Source: Ignavibacteriota bacterium (GTDB lineage Bacteria; Bacteroidota; Ignavibacteria; Ignavibacteriales; Ignavibacteriaceae). From it: a stretch of DNA of 64,000 bases. Numbering within the stretch: the stretch's first letter is position 1; each line of letters opens with the position of its first letter. The position numbers and the translations under genes are program-made. Shown here piece by piece: positions 8,437-17,731 of the stretch. The stretch covers positions 2,961,001 to 3,025,000 of the forward strand of contig CP053446.1 in NCBI GenBank assembly GCA_013285405.1, read 5' to 3'. The notes under the pieces are model-generated. The model saw nothing but the letters and a program-made list of their open reading frames with translations. It was not told where the DNA came from and did no database searches.

Positions 8437-10281
8437 TTATTTCAGAAGTATCATCTTCTTTGTCTCCGTGTAATTTCCGGCTTTAATCTGGTAAAAATAA
8501 ATTCCGGATGATGGAAGATGCTTGATTGAAGATGTGTTGAATTCAACTTCATAAGTGCCGGGCTGTTTTTCTTCATTAACGAGAGTTGCAATTTCATTAC
8601 CCAACACATCATAAACTTTTAATGTAACAAAACGGTTGTCATTCCAGACTTGATCCGGAATCTCGAATTTTATTTTCGTAGAAGGATTAAATGGGTTTGG
8701 GTAGTTTTGAGACAAAGAGAAAGTCGCTGGTAAATTATCGATTTCGTTTCCCACTCCAACCGGATAATCAATTAATGTGTGTATTGCTAATGATGAATTG
8801 TTTATTGAGTTATTCAAAATAATAATCGTGTCTATCCAAGTTTCTGAAATATTAAATTCTTTTGGAACCCATAAAGGATAAGTGAATATAAGTTTAGCTG
8901 AATCATTGGGTTCAATTTCAAATGGATTATAATAATTGCCTCTGCTGGTTACAGAAGTGTGGATTGTTGTATCATTAAGAATTACATCTAACAAAAACCC
9001 GGAAGCATTTGTTGAATAAATCGTGTCCACATTTAGTGTCGCACTTCCAGTATTGTAAATTATTAAACTATCTTCAGATGTAAATGAAGTCGTATCAAAT
9101 GTTAGGTGAAGAGAATCTTTAGAAACCTGAATTTCGGAGGCAGGATTATTTTTAAATTTTAAAAGCCAAACATCGTTATCCCCAGCACCGAATGATTTTG
9201 TTTCACCAGTTACAATATATCCAGCATCATTAATTAAACTTATTGAATTAGCTTGATCATTTAGAGGACCACCAACTATTTTTTCCCAGATAAGATTACC
9301 ATTCTCGTCACATTTTATGAGCGTAATATTCGGTCTATATATCGTAAATATGAATCCATTATCATCGGTTGGCTCTATAGATGTAAGTATCGCAGGATAT
9401 TGTGAAATTGAAAGTATATTCTCCCAGATAATATTGCCAAATTGATCAGTTTTTAAAATTATAGGTCGTTCTAGAATGCCATCATGTGTTACAACTGATC
9501 CCCCCAATATTAAATTATTGTCAGGTAGTTTTTTAATTATTAAACCCCAGGCAGCTAGAAATGTTCCATAATATCGAGCAGAGATTAAGCTGCCATTTGA
9601 TGATATCCTACTGAAAAAAAATTCGAAAACTAAAGTTTGGAAAAATAAATATGCATGTGTTCCGCAAATGACATATCCTCCATCATTAGTTTGCTGAACT
9701 GATCGACCAACAAAACCATCTGAACCTATTGTTCTTCCCCAAATAAAATTACCATTTACATCAGTTTTAACAAGCCAGGCTTTATGGATTTGTCCAAGAG
9801 AATCACCTGCGAGTATATAAGTACCATCTGTTAGTTGATGACCTTCAGAAACTCGTTCATCAACAGTACTGCCATACGTCTTAAACCATTCAGTATTCCC
9901 AATAGAGTCCGATTTCCACAACAGGAAATCAGCATCACCATTTCCAAATGAATTTGTTGTCCCAAATACTGCATAACCATTATCATTAGTTTGAACGACG
10001 TTTACAGCTTTGTCATACCCAGTTCCACCAAATGTTTTCGTCCAGAGTGTGTCACCGTTTTCATCGGTTTTGATTAAGTAAATATCCTGTCCACCAGCGC
10101 CAAAAGAACTTGTTGTTGCTGCAATGATGAATCCACCATCATTAGTTTGTTTGACTGAGACACCAACATCGGAAAGAGGTCCACCAAAAGTTTTTGTCCA
10201 GATTGTATCCGGAACCTGTGAATAAATTCTTGATGTGAAGATAAGAAGCAGAATACAGAAAAAATATTTTATCGTTTTCAT
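8437..10281 (-). CDS. Secreted repeat protein with type IX secretion sorting domain
   Basis: Start taken at the ATG 10281 (MKTIKYFFCILLLIF signal peptide; a GGCGGA lies just upstream) rather than the TTG three codons earlier. The N-terminal 370 residues are repeats of about 50 residues of the form 'TNDGGYIITGxTxSFGxGxxDxWLxKxDxxGNxxWxKTFGG'. This resembles the delta-60/propeller-like repeats of Bacteroidota and Ignavibacteria secreted proteins. A strand-rich domain follows, and then a classic C-terminal sorting domain: FSLSQNYPNPFNPSTKI...VTLKVYDVLGNEIATLVNEE...GIYFYQIKAG...KKMILLK. The protein should pass the outer membrane by type IX secretion. The sorting domain contains an in-frame dispersed repeat (8638-8665). 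Confidence 0.85.
   Translation of the reverse strand: MKTIKYFFCILLLIFTSRIYSQVPDTIWTKTFGGPLSDVGVSVKQTNDGGFIIAATTSSFGAGGQDIYLIKTDENGDTLWTKTFGGTGYDKAVNVVQTNDNGYAVFGTTNSFGNGDADFLLWKSDSIGNTEWFKTYGSTVDERVSEGHQLTDGTYILAGDSLGQIHKAWLVKTDVNGNFIWGRTIGSDGFVGRSVQQTNDGGYVICGTHAYLFFQTLVFEFFFSRISSNGSLISARYYGTFLAAWGLIIKKLPDNNLILGGSVVTHDGILERPIILKTDQFGNIIWENILSISQYPAILTSIEPTDDNGFIFTIYRPNITLIKCDENGNLIWEKIVGGPLNDQANSISLINDAGYIVTGETKSFGAGDNDVWLLKFKNNPASEIQVSKDSLHLTFDTTSFTSEDSLIIYNTGSATLNVDTIYSTNASGFLLDVILNDTTIHTSVTSRGNYYNPFEIEPNDSAKLIFTYPLWVPKEFNISETWIDTIIILNNSINNSSLAIHTLIDYPVGVGNEIDNLPATFSLSQNYPNPFNPSTKIKFEIPDQVWNDNRFVTLKVYDVLGNEIATLVNEEKQPGTYEVEFNTSSIKHLPSSGIYFYQIKAGNYTETKKMILLK
8638..8665 (-). repeat. In-frame dispersed palindromic repeat inside a coding sequence
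   Basis: On the minus strand this stretch reads GAGATTCCGGAT then CAAGTCTGGAATGAC. It is a 28-bp imperfect palindrome (ATTCCGGA / TCTGGAAT) that looks like a common dispersed intergenic repeat. Here it lies in frame and encodes EIPDQVWNDN between the otherwise contiguous sorting-domain halves (PSTKIKF... and ...RFVTLKVYDVLG). Confidence 0.6.
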
Positions 10282-10402
10282 GTCCGCCAATCCCTGATTT
10301 GTTATACCAAACGTAATAAATTATTTTTTAAGATTCAATTAGATAGCCACCATCCGGCAATTTTTAATATCTTTGCTCATAATTTTTTCCGGAATAAGAC
10401 AT

Positions 10403-11128
10403 TTGAGCGATTTCAATTACATAGATCATTACAAAAAAGATGCAGTGGAGTTTGATTATTTTGCGCAACGCAAAGGTGCAACTTCACACGATGAAAGACG
10501 CGTCAGGGAGTTTATCATCTCTAAAATATCGAAAAATGTAAATTCAATTCTTGATGTCGGCTGCGGAAATGGCTGGGTCGCAAAGGAATTTCTTCCCAAA
10601 GGTAAAAAAGTGTATTCACTTGATATTTCAATAACAAATCCCATCAAAGTAAAAAATCTCTATCCTGATGAGAAACATTTTGGAATAACAGCAGATTCAT
10701 TTCATCTCCCTTTCAACAATAATTCATTCGATTGCGTTATTGCTTCAGAAATTATTGAGCACGTTATTGAACCGTCGGAATTTATTAAAGAGTTGTTTCG
10801 TGTTGTAAAGAAGGGTGGCAGTATAATTATAACAACGCCCTACAAAGAAAAAATAATTTATTATCTCTGCATACATTGCAATCAGAAAACACCTGCCAAT
10901 GGACATATTAATTCTTTCGATGAAAAAAAGCTTCAAAGTTTATATTCAGAAAATGATCTTGAAAGTTTCAAGTTCGAAACATTCGGGAACAAACTCCTGA
11001 TTTATTTGCGGACTTATGTATTGATTCAACTTTTCCCGTTCTGGCTGTGGAAAATTAAGGATAGGTTTGCAAATTGGATTTACAAGAAACCGGTTCATAT
11101 TATCTGTATATATAAAAAGAGAGTTTAA
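10403..11128 (+). CDS. SAM-dependent methyltransferase (Methyltransf_11-like)
   Basis: The Rossmann-fold SAM site is ILDVGCGNGWVAKEF (motif I), followed by VYSLDIS, FDCVIASEIIEHV (motif IV region) and a post-motif GGSIIITTPYKE. The frame has no ATG near its 5' end. I prefer the TTG at 10403 (241 aa), which has GGA about nine bases upstream. The TTG at 10373 overlaps a TAnnTTTG promoter-like element (TATCTTTG, 10368-10375). It is divergent from the T9SS-cargo gene. The C-terminal positively charged hydrophobic stretch (YVLIQLFPFWLWKIKDRFANWIYKK) could lie on the membrane. The substrate is unknown; neighbours suggest cell-surface polysaccharide or lipid. Confidence 0.8.
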   Translation: MSDFNYIDHYKKDAVEFDYFAQRKGATSHDERRVREFIISKISKNVNSILDVGCGNGWVAKEFLPKGKKVYSLDISITNPIKVKNLYPDEKHFGITADSFHLPFNNNSFDCVIASEIIEHVIEPSEFIKELFRVVKKGGSIIITTPYKEKIIYYLCIHCNQKTPANGHINSFDEKKLQSLYSENDLESFKFETFGNKLLIYLRTYVLIQLFPFWLWKIKDRFANWIYKKPVHIICIYKKRV

Positions 11129-11135
11129 CCCTGAA

Positions 11136-11160
11136 CTTGCCGCCTGCCGGCAAGGCAGGT
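11136..11160. repeat. GC-rich palindrome downstream of methyltransferase
   Basis: CTTGCCG-cctgc-CGGCAAG forms a perfect 7-bp hairpin, with an overlapping alternative CCTGCC-ggcaa-GGCAGG. It stands out as GC-rich in AT-rich DNA. There is no T-run after it, so it is more like a dispersed repeat than a classical terminator. Confidence 0.55.
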
Positions 11161-11197
11161 TTCAATATCTGCGATGAGATTCTGAAAAAATTAAACA

Positions 11198-11277
11198 GTC
11201 ATTGCGATGGCGATTAGCCGAAGCAATCTACTAACATTGGACTAAATACGAGATCATTTCGTTACACTCGTGATGAC
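11198..11277. repeat. Dispersed intergenic repeat with GTCAT/ATGAC ends
   Basis: The 80-bp block starts GTCATTGCGATGG and ends CTCGTGATGAC, giving inverted ends of the same kind as the 6871-6973 element (GTCATT...AATGAC), and includes CCGAAGCAATCT. It fills the gap between two convergent genes and has no coding potential. Confidence 0.55.
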
Positions 11278-11312
11278 ATCATTAGTTTACTTTCGGTCTC
11301 GATAAAAGTTGT

Positions 11313-12431
11313 TCAATTAATTGTCTTCAGTAGTGTTGTAACTTCTTTCTCCCAGTTTAATTCCTGCGATGCAATTTGACAGTTTTGTTTTTTTCTCTCG
11401 TAAAGCCCACTATCTTCGGTTAGTTTTTTTAAAGTAGAAATAATTTCAGAATCATCATCAAATTCAACTGAATAGCCAACATCATATTTCTCTACAATTT
11501 CTTTCATCTGTGGAAGATTACTGACAACTACCGGAACTTCAGCCATGATGTATTCAAAAAGTTTATTTGGCAGAGCATGATAATAGCTGATGCTGAGATT
11601 TTCAATAAGTGAAACTCCGATATCAGCCGAAGCAGTAATTTTTGGGAGTTCATCCTGAGTTAATTTCCCAAGGAAGAAAACTTTATCAGCAACTTTCATC
11701 TCTTCGGAAAGTTTGCGGTAGTGTTGTTCAAATTCACCACCACCAGCAATTACGAAAACGTTATCAGGTAGTTGGTTTAAAACAGAAAAAATTTTTTCCA
11801 CTCCTCGTCCTTTTACAAGAACTCCCTGGTAAAGAATTATTTTTTTCAATTTATCAATCTGAAGATGTGAACGAAGGTCGAGCTTTAGCTCAGGTTTGTA
11901 ATATCTTGGCAGGTTTCTCAATAAAACTAAATTCTTAATCTTATATTCTTTTTTAAGAAATTCAGCATCCATCGGACCAGTTACCAGAACATTATCAACT
12001 TTCTTAATAAAGAATTTTTCTATCCACTTCCAGAAAGTTTGCTTTGATCTTTTCTCCTTTAATCCAGCTAAATACCCAAAAAGTTCACGCGAATCATAAT
12101 ATATAGTTGCTCGTTTTATCTTTCCAAAAATTACAGTCAGTGGCAGAGTGTAAATATCTTCAGCAAAAATAATTGATGCTTTAGTTGTGATAAGTTTAAT
12201 CAATAGGTACCAGGTGAACTTCAGATAAAAAGAAATTGAAAGATATCCTTTTTTCAATTTATAGATTGAAATATTGCCGGTTTCATTTATAAATCCGTTC
12301 GTCAGCCAGTCGAAACCAATAAAATTAACATTAAAATTATTTGCAGTGAGAGTATCGAAAAGATTTTTACAACGTGTATCATAGTGGATGTTACCGAGAA
12401 AAGTAATCAGAACTTTTTTCTTTGATCTCAT
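11313..12431 (-). CDS. Glycosyltransferase family 4 (GT-B fold)
   Basis: The 372-aa protein has the GT-B architecture. An N-terminal acceptor domain contains ITFLGNIHYDTRCKNL. The C-terminal domain contains IILYQGVLVKGRGVEKI, NVFVIAGGGEFE, VFFLGKLTQDELP and PNKLFEYIMAEVPVVVSNLP, the E-x7-E-type donor-binding region of GT4 enzymes. It would transfer a sugar from a nucleotide sugar in building surface polysaccharide. It starts 18 bases after the stop of the FemAB-like gene, so the two form a leftward pair. Confidence 0.88.
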   Translation of the reverse strand: MRSKKKVLITFLGNIHYDTRCKNLFDTLTANNFNVNFIGFDWLTNGFINETGNISIYKLKKGYLSISFYLKFTWYLLIKLITTKASIIFAEDIYTLPLTVIFGKIKRATIYYDSRELFGYLAGLKEKRSKQTFWKWIEKFFIKKVDNVLVTGPMDAEFLKKEYKIKNLVLLRNLPRYYKPELKLDLRSHLQIDKLKKIILYQGVLVKGRGVEKIFSVLNQLPDNVFVIAGGGEFEQHYRKLSEEMKVADKVFFLGKLTQDELPKITASADIGVSLIENLSISYYHALPNKLFEYIMAEVPVVVSNLPQMKEIVEKYDVGYSVEFDDDSEIISTLKKLTEDSGLYERKKQNCQIASQELNWEKEVTTLLKTIN

Positions 12432-12449
12432 GTTTTTGGCTCACCATGT

Positions 12450-13409
12450 TTATATTTTTTTTCGGAAAGTATTACGCATAACAGTTTTTGCATCAAACTT
12501 TTCCTTAAAGTCGATAAGGTTCATACTTGGTGTCATCGGATTTGCAGCCTTTGTGTCCTGTGATACTCCAATGTCAACATACTTATATCCTTTTTCTGTT
12601 GACCATTTAACGACTTCATACATCACACGATGAATAGGTTTCAGATGTTCGTATTCATAACGCAGCATATTATAAAAACAAAGTGTTACAATACTATTTG
12701 CAATAAATAATGACGAACCAGCAATTGGTTTATCTTTATAGTAAACCATAAATAACACAAGATTTTCAGGAAGCAGTTGAGTAAGTCTAATCAAGTCCTC
12801 GAGTGAATGAGTTGGTTTGACATCATGTCTTGCTTTATTCTCAACAAGTATTGGATGAAATTCATCATAGTGATCATTGATCTCAACTCTGATATCAGGA
12901 TCATTTAAAGTTTTTCTGATGTTCCTTCTGACCGTCTGCTGAAAACGTGAAATTATATCTTCATTCGGATCAAGCTTAATTGCACTTGATATATAATGAA
13001 GATCGTAATTAAATCCCTGCCAGAGCATTGCGAAGTCAAGATTTTCGTTAGGACGTTTTTCATAAACCCGTGGAGCGGATGTCAAAAGAAATTCTTTTAT
13101 TCCAGTTCTTTTTCCATATTCAAGCAATGTTGAAACTATTTCCATTGCTTCAGCAAATTTCACATCCTTTGTTACGATCGATCCGTAGCTTGCACCAATT
13201 GGCGACTCATATAAATCATTAATTCTTGAACCCGGAAGTACGGCAAATATATTTCCATGATCTAAAAATAACAGATGATTAAAAGTGAATTTGCCTGGTT
13301 TGTGATAATCAAAAAATTTTTGCATATGAAACATAGTGCCGTTATTGGATTCCAGCACGAACTGATCCCATTTGTCTTTCCACTTTTCTGAATAATCGAT
13401 TATTTCCAT
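12450..13409 (-). CDS. FemAB-like GNAT acyltransferase
   Basis: The 319-aa protein has a double-GNAT layout like FemAB/peptidoglycan-bridge and exopolysaccharide-associated acyltransferases. The N-terminal half has WDQFVLESNNGTMFHMQKFFDYH, the 'xxGTxFHTxxWL' start typical of the group. The second half has RRNIRKTL, ENLVLFMVYYKDKPIAGSSLFI and KGYKYVDIGVSQDTKAANP, the acyl-donor-binding region. Members transfer aminoacyl or acyl groups to cell-wall or surface sugars. It is the first gene of a leftward pair with a glycosyltransferase; a role in decorating a surface glycan is inference. Confidence 0.75.
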   Translation of the reverse strand: MEIIDYSEKWKDKWDQFVLESNNGTMFHMQKFFDYHKPGKFTFNHLLFLDHGNIFAVLPGSRINDLYESPIGASYGSIVTKDVKFAEAMEIVSTLLEYGKRTGIKEFLLTSAPRVYEKRPNENLDFAMLWQGFNYDLHYISSAIKLDPNEDIISRFQQTVRRNIRKTLNDPDIRVEINDHYDEFHPILVENKARHDVKPTHSLEDLIRLTQLLPENLVLFMVYYKDKPIAGSSLFIANSIVTLCFYNMLRYEYEHLKPIHRVMYEVVKWSTEKGYKYVDIGVSQDTKAANPMTPSMNLIDFKEKFDAKTVMRNTFRKKI

Positions 13410-13749
13410 AACTGATGATTAATTGTTTTAAGCATTTTAAAATTAAATAAATAATTTCTTTAAGGAAAGCTGTTTCAAATCTTAATGATTGAAATACTAA
13501 ATTGTGATAGACTACAATCTTCAACTTACAGGACTAAACGCTATAAATAAGAATTTTAAACATCAGGATTTGTCAGGTTGTAATAAGAAACTTAATTCAT
13601 TTTTGTATATGTTAATATTTGAGATAAAGATATTTAATATTATTTACACTCAATCTTGATAATCAGTGCAGATAAGTTGAATGAAATTAAAAGTTGAATT
13701 CAGTTTACTTTTTAATTTTTTAATCCGACAAAATTTTTAGAAACTTCAA
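13410..13749. other. Non-coding divergent intergenic region
   Basis: This 340-bp AT-rich gap lies between the divergent FemAB-like gene and the polytopic glycosyltransferase and must hold both promoters. I see no open frame of interest, no strong palindrome, no repeat and no perfect Bacteroidota-type promoter. Confidence 0.5.
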
Positions 13750-14973
13750 TTGACGATAAGAATTAAACACTATTTATTTCTTTTTATATTAATCTTTGTT
13801 ATCTCCCTTTTTTTCAAGTTAAAAATTGTTTATGAACTTCCGCTCGGAACTATCTCAAACGAATATGGACTTTCTGGTTTTGATGATGAACCAGCTCATC
13901 TTAATTATGTAAAATACCTATTAGATAATAATAAGCTGCCAAAATTTGAAACTAAAGTAATTGATCCGAATGCCTTTGTAACAAATGAATTTGAATATCA
14001 TCAACCCCCACTCTACTATTCAATTATTTACTCTCTCTCGAAACTTTTTTTTGTGACTGATTTAAATGAAATACTAATCTTAGGCAGAATATTCAATGTT
14101 TTTCTCAGCTTGGTGGGACTAATTGTTCTATTTACTATTTTCAAAGTATTAGAATTATCAGATGTTGAAATACTGACTGCACTATCAATTTATCTATTAC
14201 TTGGAAGTTCAGTTTATCAGTTTACCGTATTTGGAAATGATGCATTATCATGGGTTTTACTTTGGTTTCTCCTCTTACTTATCCTAAAAGGAATTATTAA
14301 AAACTGGATTATGATAGTCATTGTACTTACTCTTTCTCATTATACTAAGTTAAGTATCCTGCCTTTTTATCTTTTACTATTTTTATCTCTTTTTCTGGAA
14401 ATTAAAAAGTACGGTTTATCCAGAACCATGACTACAAAAGTCATTGCTGTTATGGTTTTACCTCTAATATTTTCTCTGCCATGGTATATACGAAATTATA
14501 ATGAATATGGCAGTTTTTTCTTAATTAATTTTTTTAATGGTGAGTGGCATTTCGTAAAAACATTCGAAGAATCATTTGTCAAGTTAATGAAAATGCCGTA
14601 TTCATTTTTGTTCAGGATGCACTTTTTACCACCTAAATACGTATTATCCTGGTTAAATATTATTCCATATTTGTGGCTGGGTGCAAGCATTGTTTTATGG
14701 ATTTTGCGAGTACGGAATATTTTTAAATTCGGTTATAAGATCCAGATTTTAAATTTCCTTTTAATCTTAATAGTCGGAGCTTATTTGTATTATGCTATTC
14801 CAACCGGATACACTGAAGGAAGGTTTCTTTATCCAGCATTACCTGCAATTATTTACTATATGACCGAGGTACTTTTTGAAAAAAAAATAAAGGATATCCT
14901 TTTTGAAGGATGGCAAATTGCTTTTGTCCTTCTGGTATTTTTGCCATCTTATGTTGTTGGATTTTATTTCTAA
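13750..14973 (+). CDS. Polytopic membrane glycosyltransferase (GT39/DUF2142-like)
   Basis: The 407-aa product (TTG start) has an N-terminal membrane segment. After it come a periplasmic loop with the acidic motif FDDEPAHLNYVKYL and EYHQPPLYYSIIYSL, both typical of GT-C enzymes of the PMT/ArnT/DUF2142 type, and then about nine further hydrophobic segments. These enzymes use polyprenyl-phosphate sugars on the outer side of the inner membrane. The gene stands alone between two long non-coding gaps and is convergent with another GT39-like gene. Confidence 0.75.
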   Translation: MTIRIKHYLFLFILIFVISLFFKLKIVYELPLGTISNEYGLSGFDDEPAHLNYVKYLLDNNKLPKFETKVIDPNAFVTNEFEYHQPPLYYSIIYSLSKLFFVTDLNEILILGRIFNVFLSLVGLIVLFTIFKVLELSDVEILTALSIYLLLGSSVYQFTVFGNDALSWVLLWFLLLLILKGIIKNWIMIVIVLTLSHYTKLSILPFYLLLFLSLFLEIKKYGLSRTMTTKVIAVMVLPLIFSLPWYIRNYNEYGSFFLINFFNGEWHFVKTFEESFVKLMKMPYSFLFRMHFLPPKYVLSWLNIIPYLWLGASIVLWILRVRNIFKFGYKIQILNFLLILIVGAYLYYAIPTGYTEGRFLYPALPAIIYYMTEVLFEKKIKDILFEGWQIAFVLLVFLPSYVVGFYF

Positions 14974-15175
14974 TGATATAAGAATCATATTATTTTTTTT
15001 GATTCTCAAAATCATAGTTAAACACACGACTTTTTCTTTCACTCGATTCCCACGAGAAGTTGACTTCAGGATATGAGTTATTTACTAATCCCATTTAACC
15101 TGATTACGGAAAATTTACTAAGCTTTCATTCAAGTAATAATTATTTTATAAGTTTTATCTTTCATTAAGTACAAC

Positions 15176-16480
15176 TTAATCATTTAGTTTGAATTTCACA
15201 TGTAAACAATAGGCTGCAAACGGAAGCAGAAGAATAAACATTGGATATTTATATCGTGGTGTACCAACTGTAACCATGATCATTAAGCTGGCAAAAAAAG
15301 AAAAGAGTAAAATTAAACTTATATCATCTGTTAAAAGTTTCTGTTTAAAAAGTTTATAAGTTTCCAAGACGATCAAAAACAATAAAAAGTAATAGAACAG
15401 ATGTGATACAAGCAAAATAAAAAAGTAAGAAAATTTTTCGAAGGTTGAGCTATGCGGTAAGGCTTTATTAAAATCTCCTTCAGTTAAAAGAATTCTGATA
15501 ACATGCAAAAAATTTGTATCACCAAATCCTAATAGATTTGAAAGCGAAACATCATCCCAACTATATGCGTAAAAAAGTTTCATTGGTGCTAATAAAATCC
15601 ATTTAAATGGATGCTCAGTAATCCAACTAATCGCTTTCTCCTGATAAAATTTGCCTTTTTGCAAATAAGTCATCGTATCAGGATGTTCGAGATAACCCGC
15701 TTTACTATATTCAAGAACTGTAGAGTTGAAAGCACCTGTCGCATCATCATTTGCACCGAGTAATAAATTTATCGGACCTGTTGTAGATGAATATTCAAAC
15801 TTTCCGAAGTGGGAATTAATGAATGTTCCGAATAAAAAAATAAAAACAAATGTGCCTAAATAAATATATGAATATGTTAATTCAGGTTTTTTAGTTTTTA
15901 TAATCTTATATATATGAAGCAAAACAAATGTCGCTAATAAAGCCCAGCCGAGTGGTCTCACTGCTATAGAAGCACCAAGAAATATCCCGGATAAAACCAT
16001 TGATACGGAATTCTTATGAAGATAAAAATAAATTGAAGCCGAAATAAGTAATAAGAAGAAAAGTTCAGAATAATTTTGAAGAATTAAAGCCATTGTGTTG
16101 AAATAGAATAAGAATAAAAGCACAGTCAGCCGGGCTACAGATTTTGAAAATAGATGCAGAGAAATTTTATAAAGCAAGTAAATTTGTAAAAGTATAATCA
16201 AAAGATTTAAAATACTTATCGAGATTGTTGAATTATAAATCTTCAGAAGAATGATTAGAATATTTATATAAAGCGGGGCAACTATATAATCTTCATAATA
16301 ATGCACTTGAGCTGGATAAAATTCATCTAATCTAATACAGTCCTGGGCAAGTTTGTAATAATATTGTGCATCATTACCGTAATTTAAATTGAGGCTAAAA
16401 ATTAGTATTAGTTGAAGAACAACGTAAATGAAAAGAATAAAATTTATTTTTGAGGTAAGAAAATCAATAAGCTTTTTCAT
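15176..16480 (-). CDS. Polytopic membrane glycosyltransferase (GT39/ArnT-like)
   Basis: I use the ATG at 16480 (MKKLIDFLTSKINFILFIYVV). The longer frame from TTG 16549 would overlap the divergent glycerate kinase gene. The 434-aa protein has about ten membrane segments and a first loop with GNDAQYYYKLAQDC, the aspartate-containing loop of GT-C enzymes. HLFSKSVARLTVLLFLFYFNTMAL and SIAVRPLGWALL, with the 'RP' typical of PMT_2 proteins, also fit. Likely transfers sugar from a lipid carrier in the periplasm; the acceptor is unknown. Confidence 0.75.
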   Translation of the reverse strand: MKKLIDFLTSKINFILFIYVVLQLILIFSLNLNYGNDAQYYYKLAQDCIRLDEFYPAQVHYYEDYIVAPLYINILIILLKIYNSTISISILNLLIILLQIYLLYKISLHLFSKSVARLTVLLFLFYFNTMALILQNYSELFFLLLISASIYFYLHKNSVSMVLSGIFLGASIAVRPLGWALLATFVLLHIYKIIKTKKPELTYSYIYLGTFVFIFLFGTFINSHFGKFEYSSTTGPINLLLGANDDATGAFNSTVLEYSKAGYLEHPDTMTYLQKGKFYQEKAISWITEHPFKWILLAPMKLFYAYSWDDVSLSNLLGFGDTNFLHVIRILLTEGDFNKALPHSSTFEKFSYFFILLVSHLFYYFLLFLIVLETYKLFKQKLLTDDISLILLFSFFASLMIMVTVGTPRYKYPMFILLLPFAAYCLHVKFKLND

Positions 16481-16521
16481 AACTGAAATCAAATATAAGA
16501 AAAACTGATTTTTATTTATCG

Positions 16522-17658
16522 ATGGAAAAACGAATCCTGATAGCTCCAAACAGTTTTAAAGAATGTGCCGATTCAGTAACAATTGCTGAACTGATCAGGG
16601 AAAATCTGAGTCAGTTAACCTATTATGATTTGATAGTAAAACCGATATCTGATGGAGGAGATGGCTTTTTAAATGTTTGCAAGCAAAACTTTGGTGGGGA
16701 AATAAGATTTTATTCTATTTCCACTGCCTATGACGAAAATAAATTTAGCTGTCCAGTTCTGTATTGTCAGAGCCGAAACGAAATTTATATTGAATCTGCT
16801 GAAATACTCGGATTAAAGGTGGTACCAATACAGTTAAGAAATCCATTAGAACTATCGTCAAAAGGTTTAGGTGAATTACTGCTTAGAATTAATGAAGAAG
16901 TTTCTAATGAAGCTATTAAGATAGATAGAGTTTATGTTGGAATTGGTGGAACGGCAACTATTGATATGGGAATTGGAATGATGTCTAAGTTAGGTCTAAA
17001 ACTACTCGACCAGGGAACAAATGAATTAAATGTGCTCCCTAAAAATTATTTCAAAGTTGCTGATATAATATTTGTACCAATTCAATTTTCATTTGAGATA
17101 ATTCCAGTGATAGATGTTAACAACCCGTTACTTGGTGAGTATAATGGAATTGAGACTTATGGTCTCCAAAAAGGTGCGAACGAAAACTCAATCATCTTAT
17201 TAATGAATTATTTTAATCATCTTATAAACTTATTAGAAAATAAGAAGTTATCTATTTCTTCTCAAAGTTTATCTGGCGCTGGTGGTGGAATCCCTGCAAG
17301 TTTGCAAATTTTCTATAACACTCCACTTTACTCCTCACAAGATTTTATACTTCAGGATATTGGTTTGAAGAGCTTGACTGATGAAGTTGATTATCTGATA
17401 ACCGGAGAAGGTTCATTTAATCATCAATCAAACTCTGGTAAGGGAGCAGGAATTTTAATTGATTTATTCAAATCGTCTGTGAAAAAAATATTTCTGGTTT
17501 GCGGATATATTGATTCTTCTGTCAAATCAAAACTTCCAGATAATGTCATTCCAATTGAGCTAAACAAATATTTCAATTCCGAAACTGAATCAATAATGAA
17601 GTATAAAGATGGAATCAGAAGAGCTTGCGATGAAATAATTAATCAGGTTGACTTTTGA
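16522..17658 (+). CDS. Glycerate kinase (GlxK/GarK family)
   Basis: The 378-aa protein matches the type I glycerate 2-kinase family in length and motifs: ILIAPNSFKECADSVTIAELI at the N-terminus, KPISDGGDGFLNV, YVGIGGTATIDMGIGMMSKLG in the middle, and SGAGGGIPASLQ and LITGEGSFNHQSNSGKGAG near the C-terminus. It phosphorylates D-glycerate with ATP in the cytosol and feeds lower glycolysis or the glyoxylate/serine route. The gene is divergent from the GT39-like gene, with 41 bases between starts, and is followed by thyA after 73 bases. Confidence 0.92.
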   Translation: MEKRILIAPNSFKECADSVTIAELIRENLSQLTYYDLIVKPISDGGDGFLNVCKQNFGGEIRFYSISTAYDENKFSCPVLYCQSRNEIYIESAEILGLKVVPIQLRNPLELSSKGLGELLLRINEEVSNEAIKIDRVYVGIGGTATIDMGIGMMSKLGLKLLDQGTNELNVLPKNYFKVADIIFVPIQFSFEIIPVIDVNNPLLGEYNGIETYGLQKGANENSIILLMNYFNHLINLLENKKLSISSQSLSGAGGGIPASLQIFYNTPLYSSQDFILQDIGLKSLTDEVDYLITGEGSFNHQSNSGKGAGILIDLFKSSVKKIFLVCGYIDSSVKSKLPDNVIPIELNKYFNSETESIMKYKDGIRRACDEIINQVDF

Positions 17659-17731
17659 TATTTTATCACATTCTAAAAATTCGCTAAATTGTAATTGAAA
17701 TCAATCATTCTTCTAAAAATTTCTTATATAA

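Noticed and set aside
10373..10402. Upstream TTG start for the methyltransferase
   Set aside because: It overlaps a TAnnTTTG promoter-like element; the TTG at 10403 with GGA upstream is more likely, though not proven.
17659..17731. Possible promoter before thyA (TTTTG and TAAATTG)
   Set aside because: The spacing is about 27 bases, far from the 19 expected, and the -7 element is incomplete.
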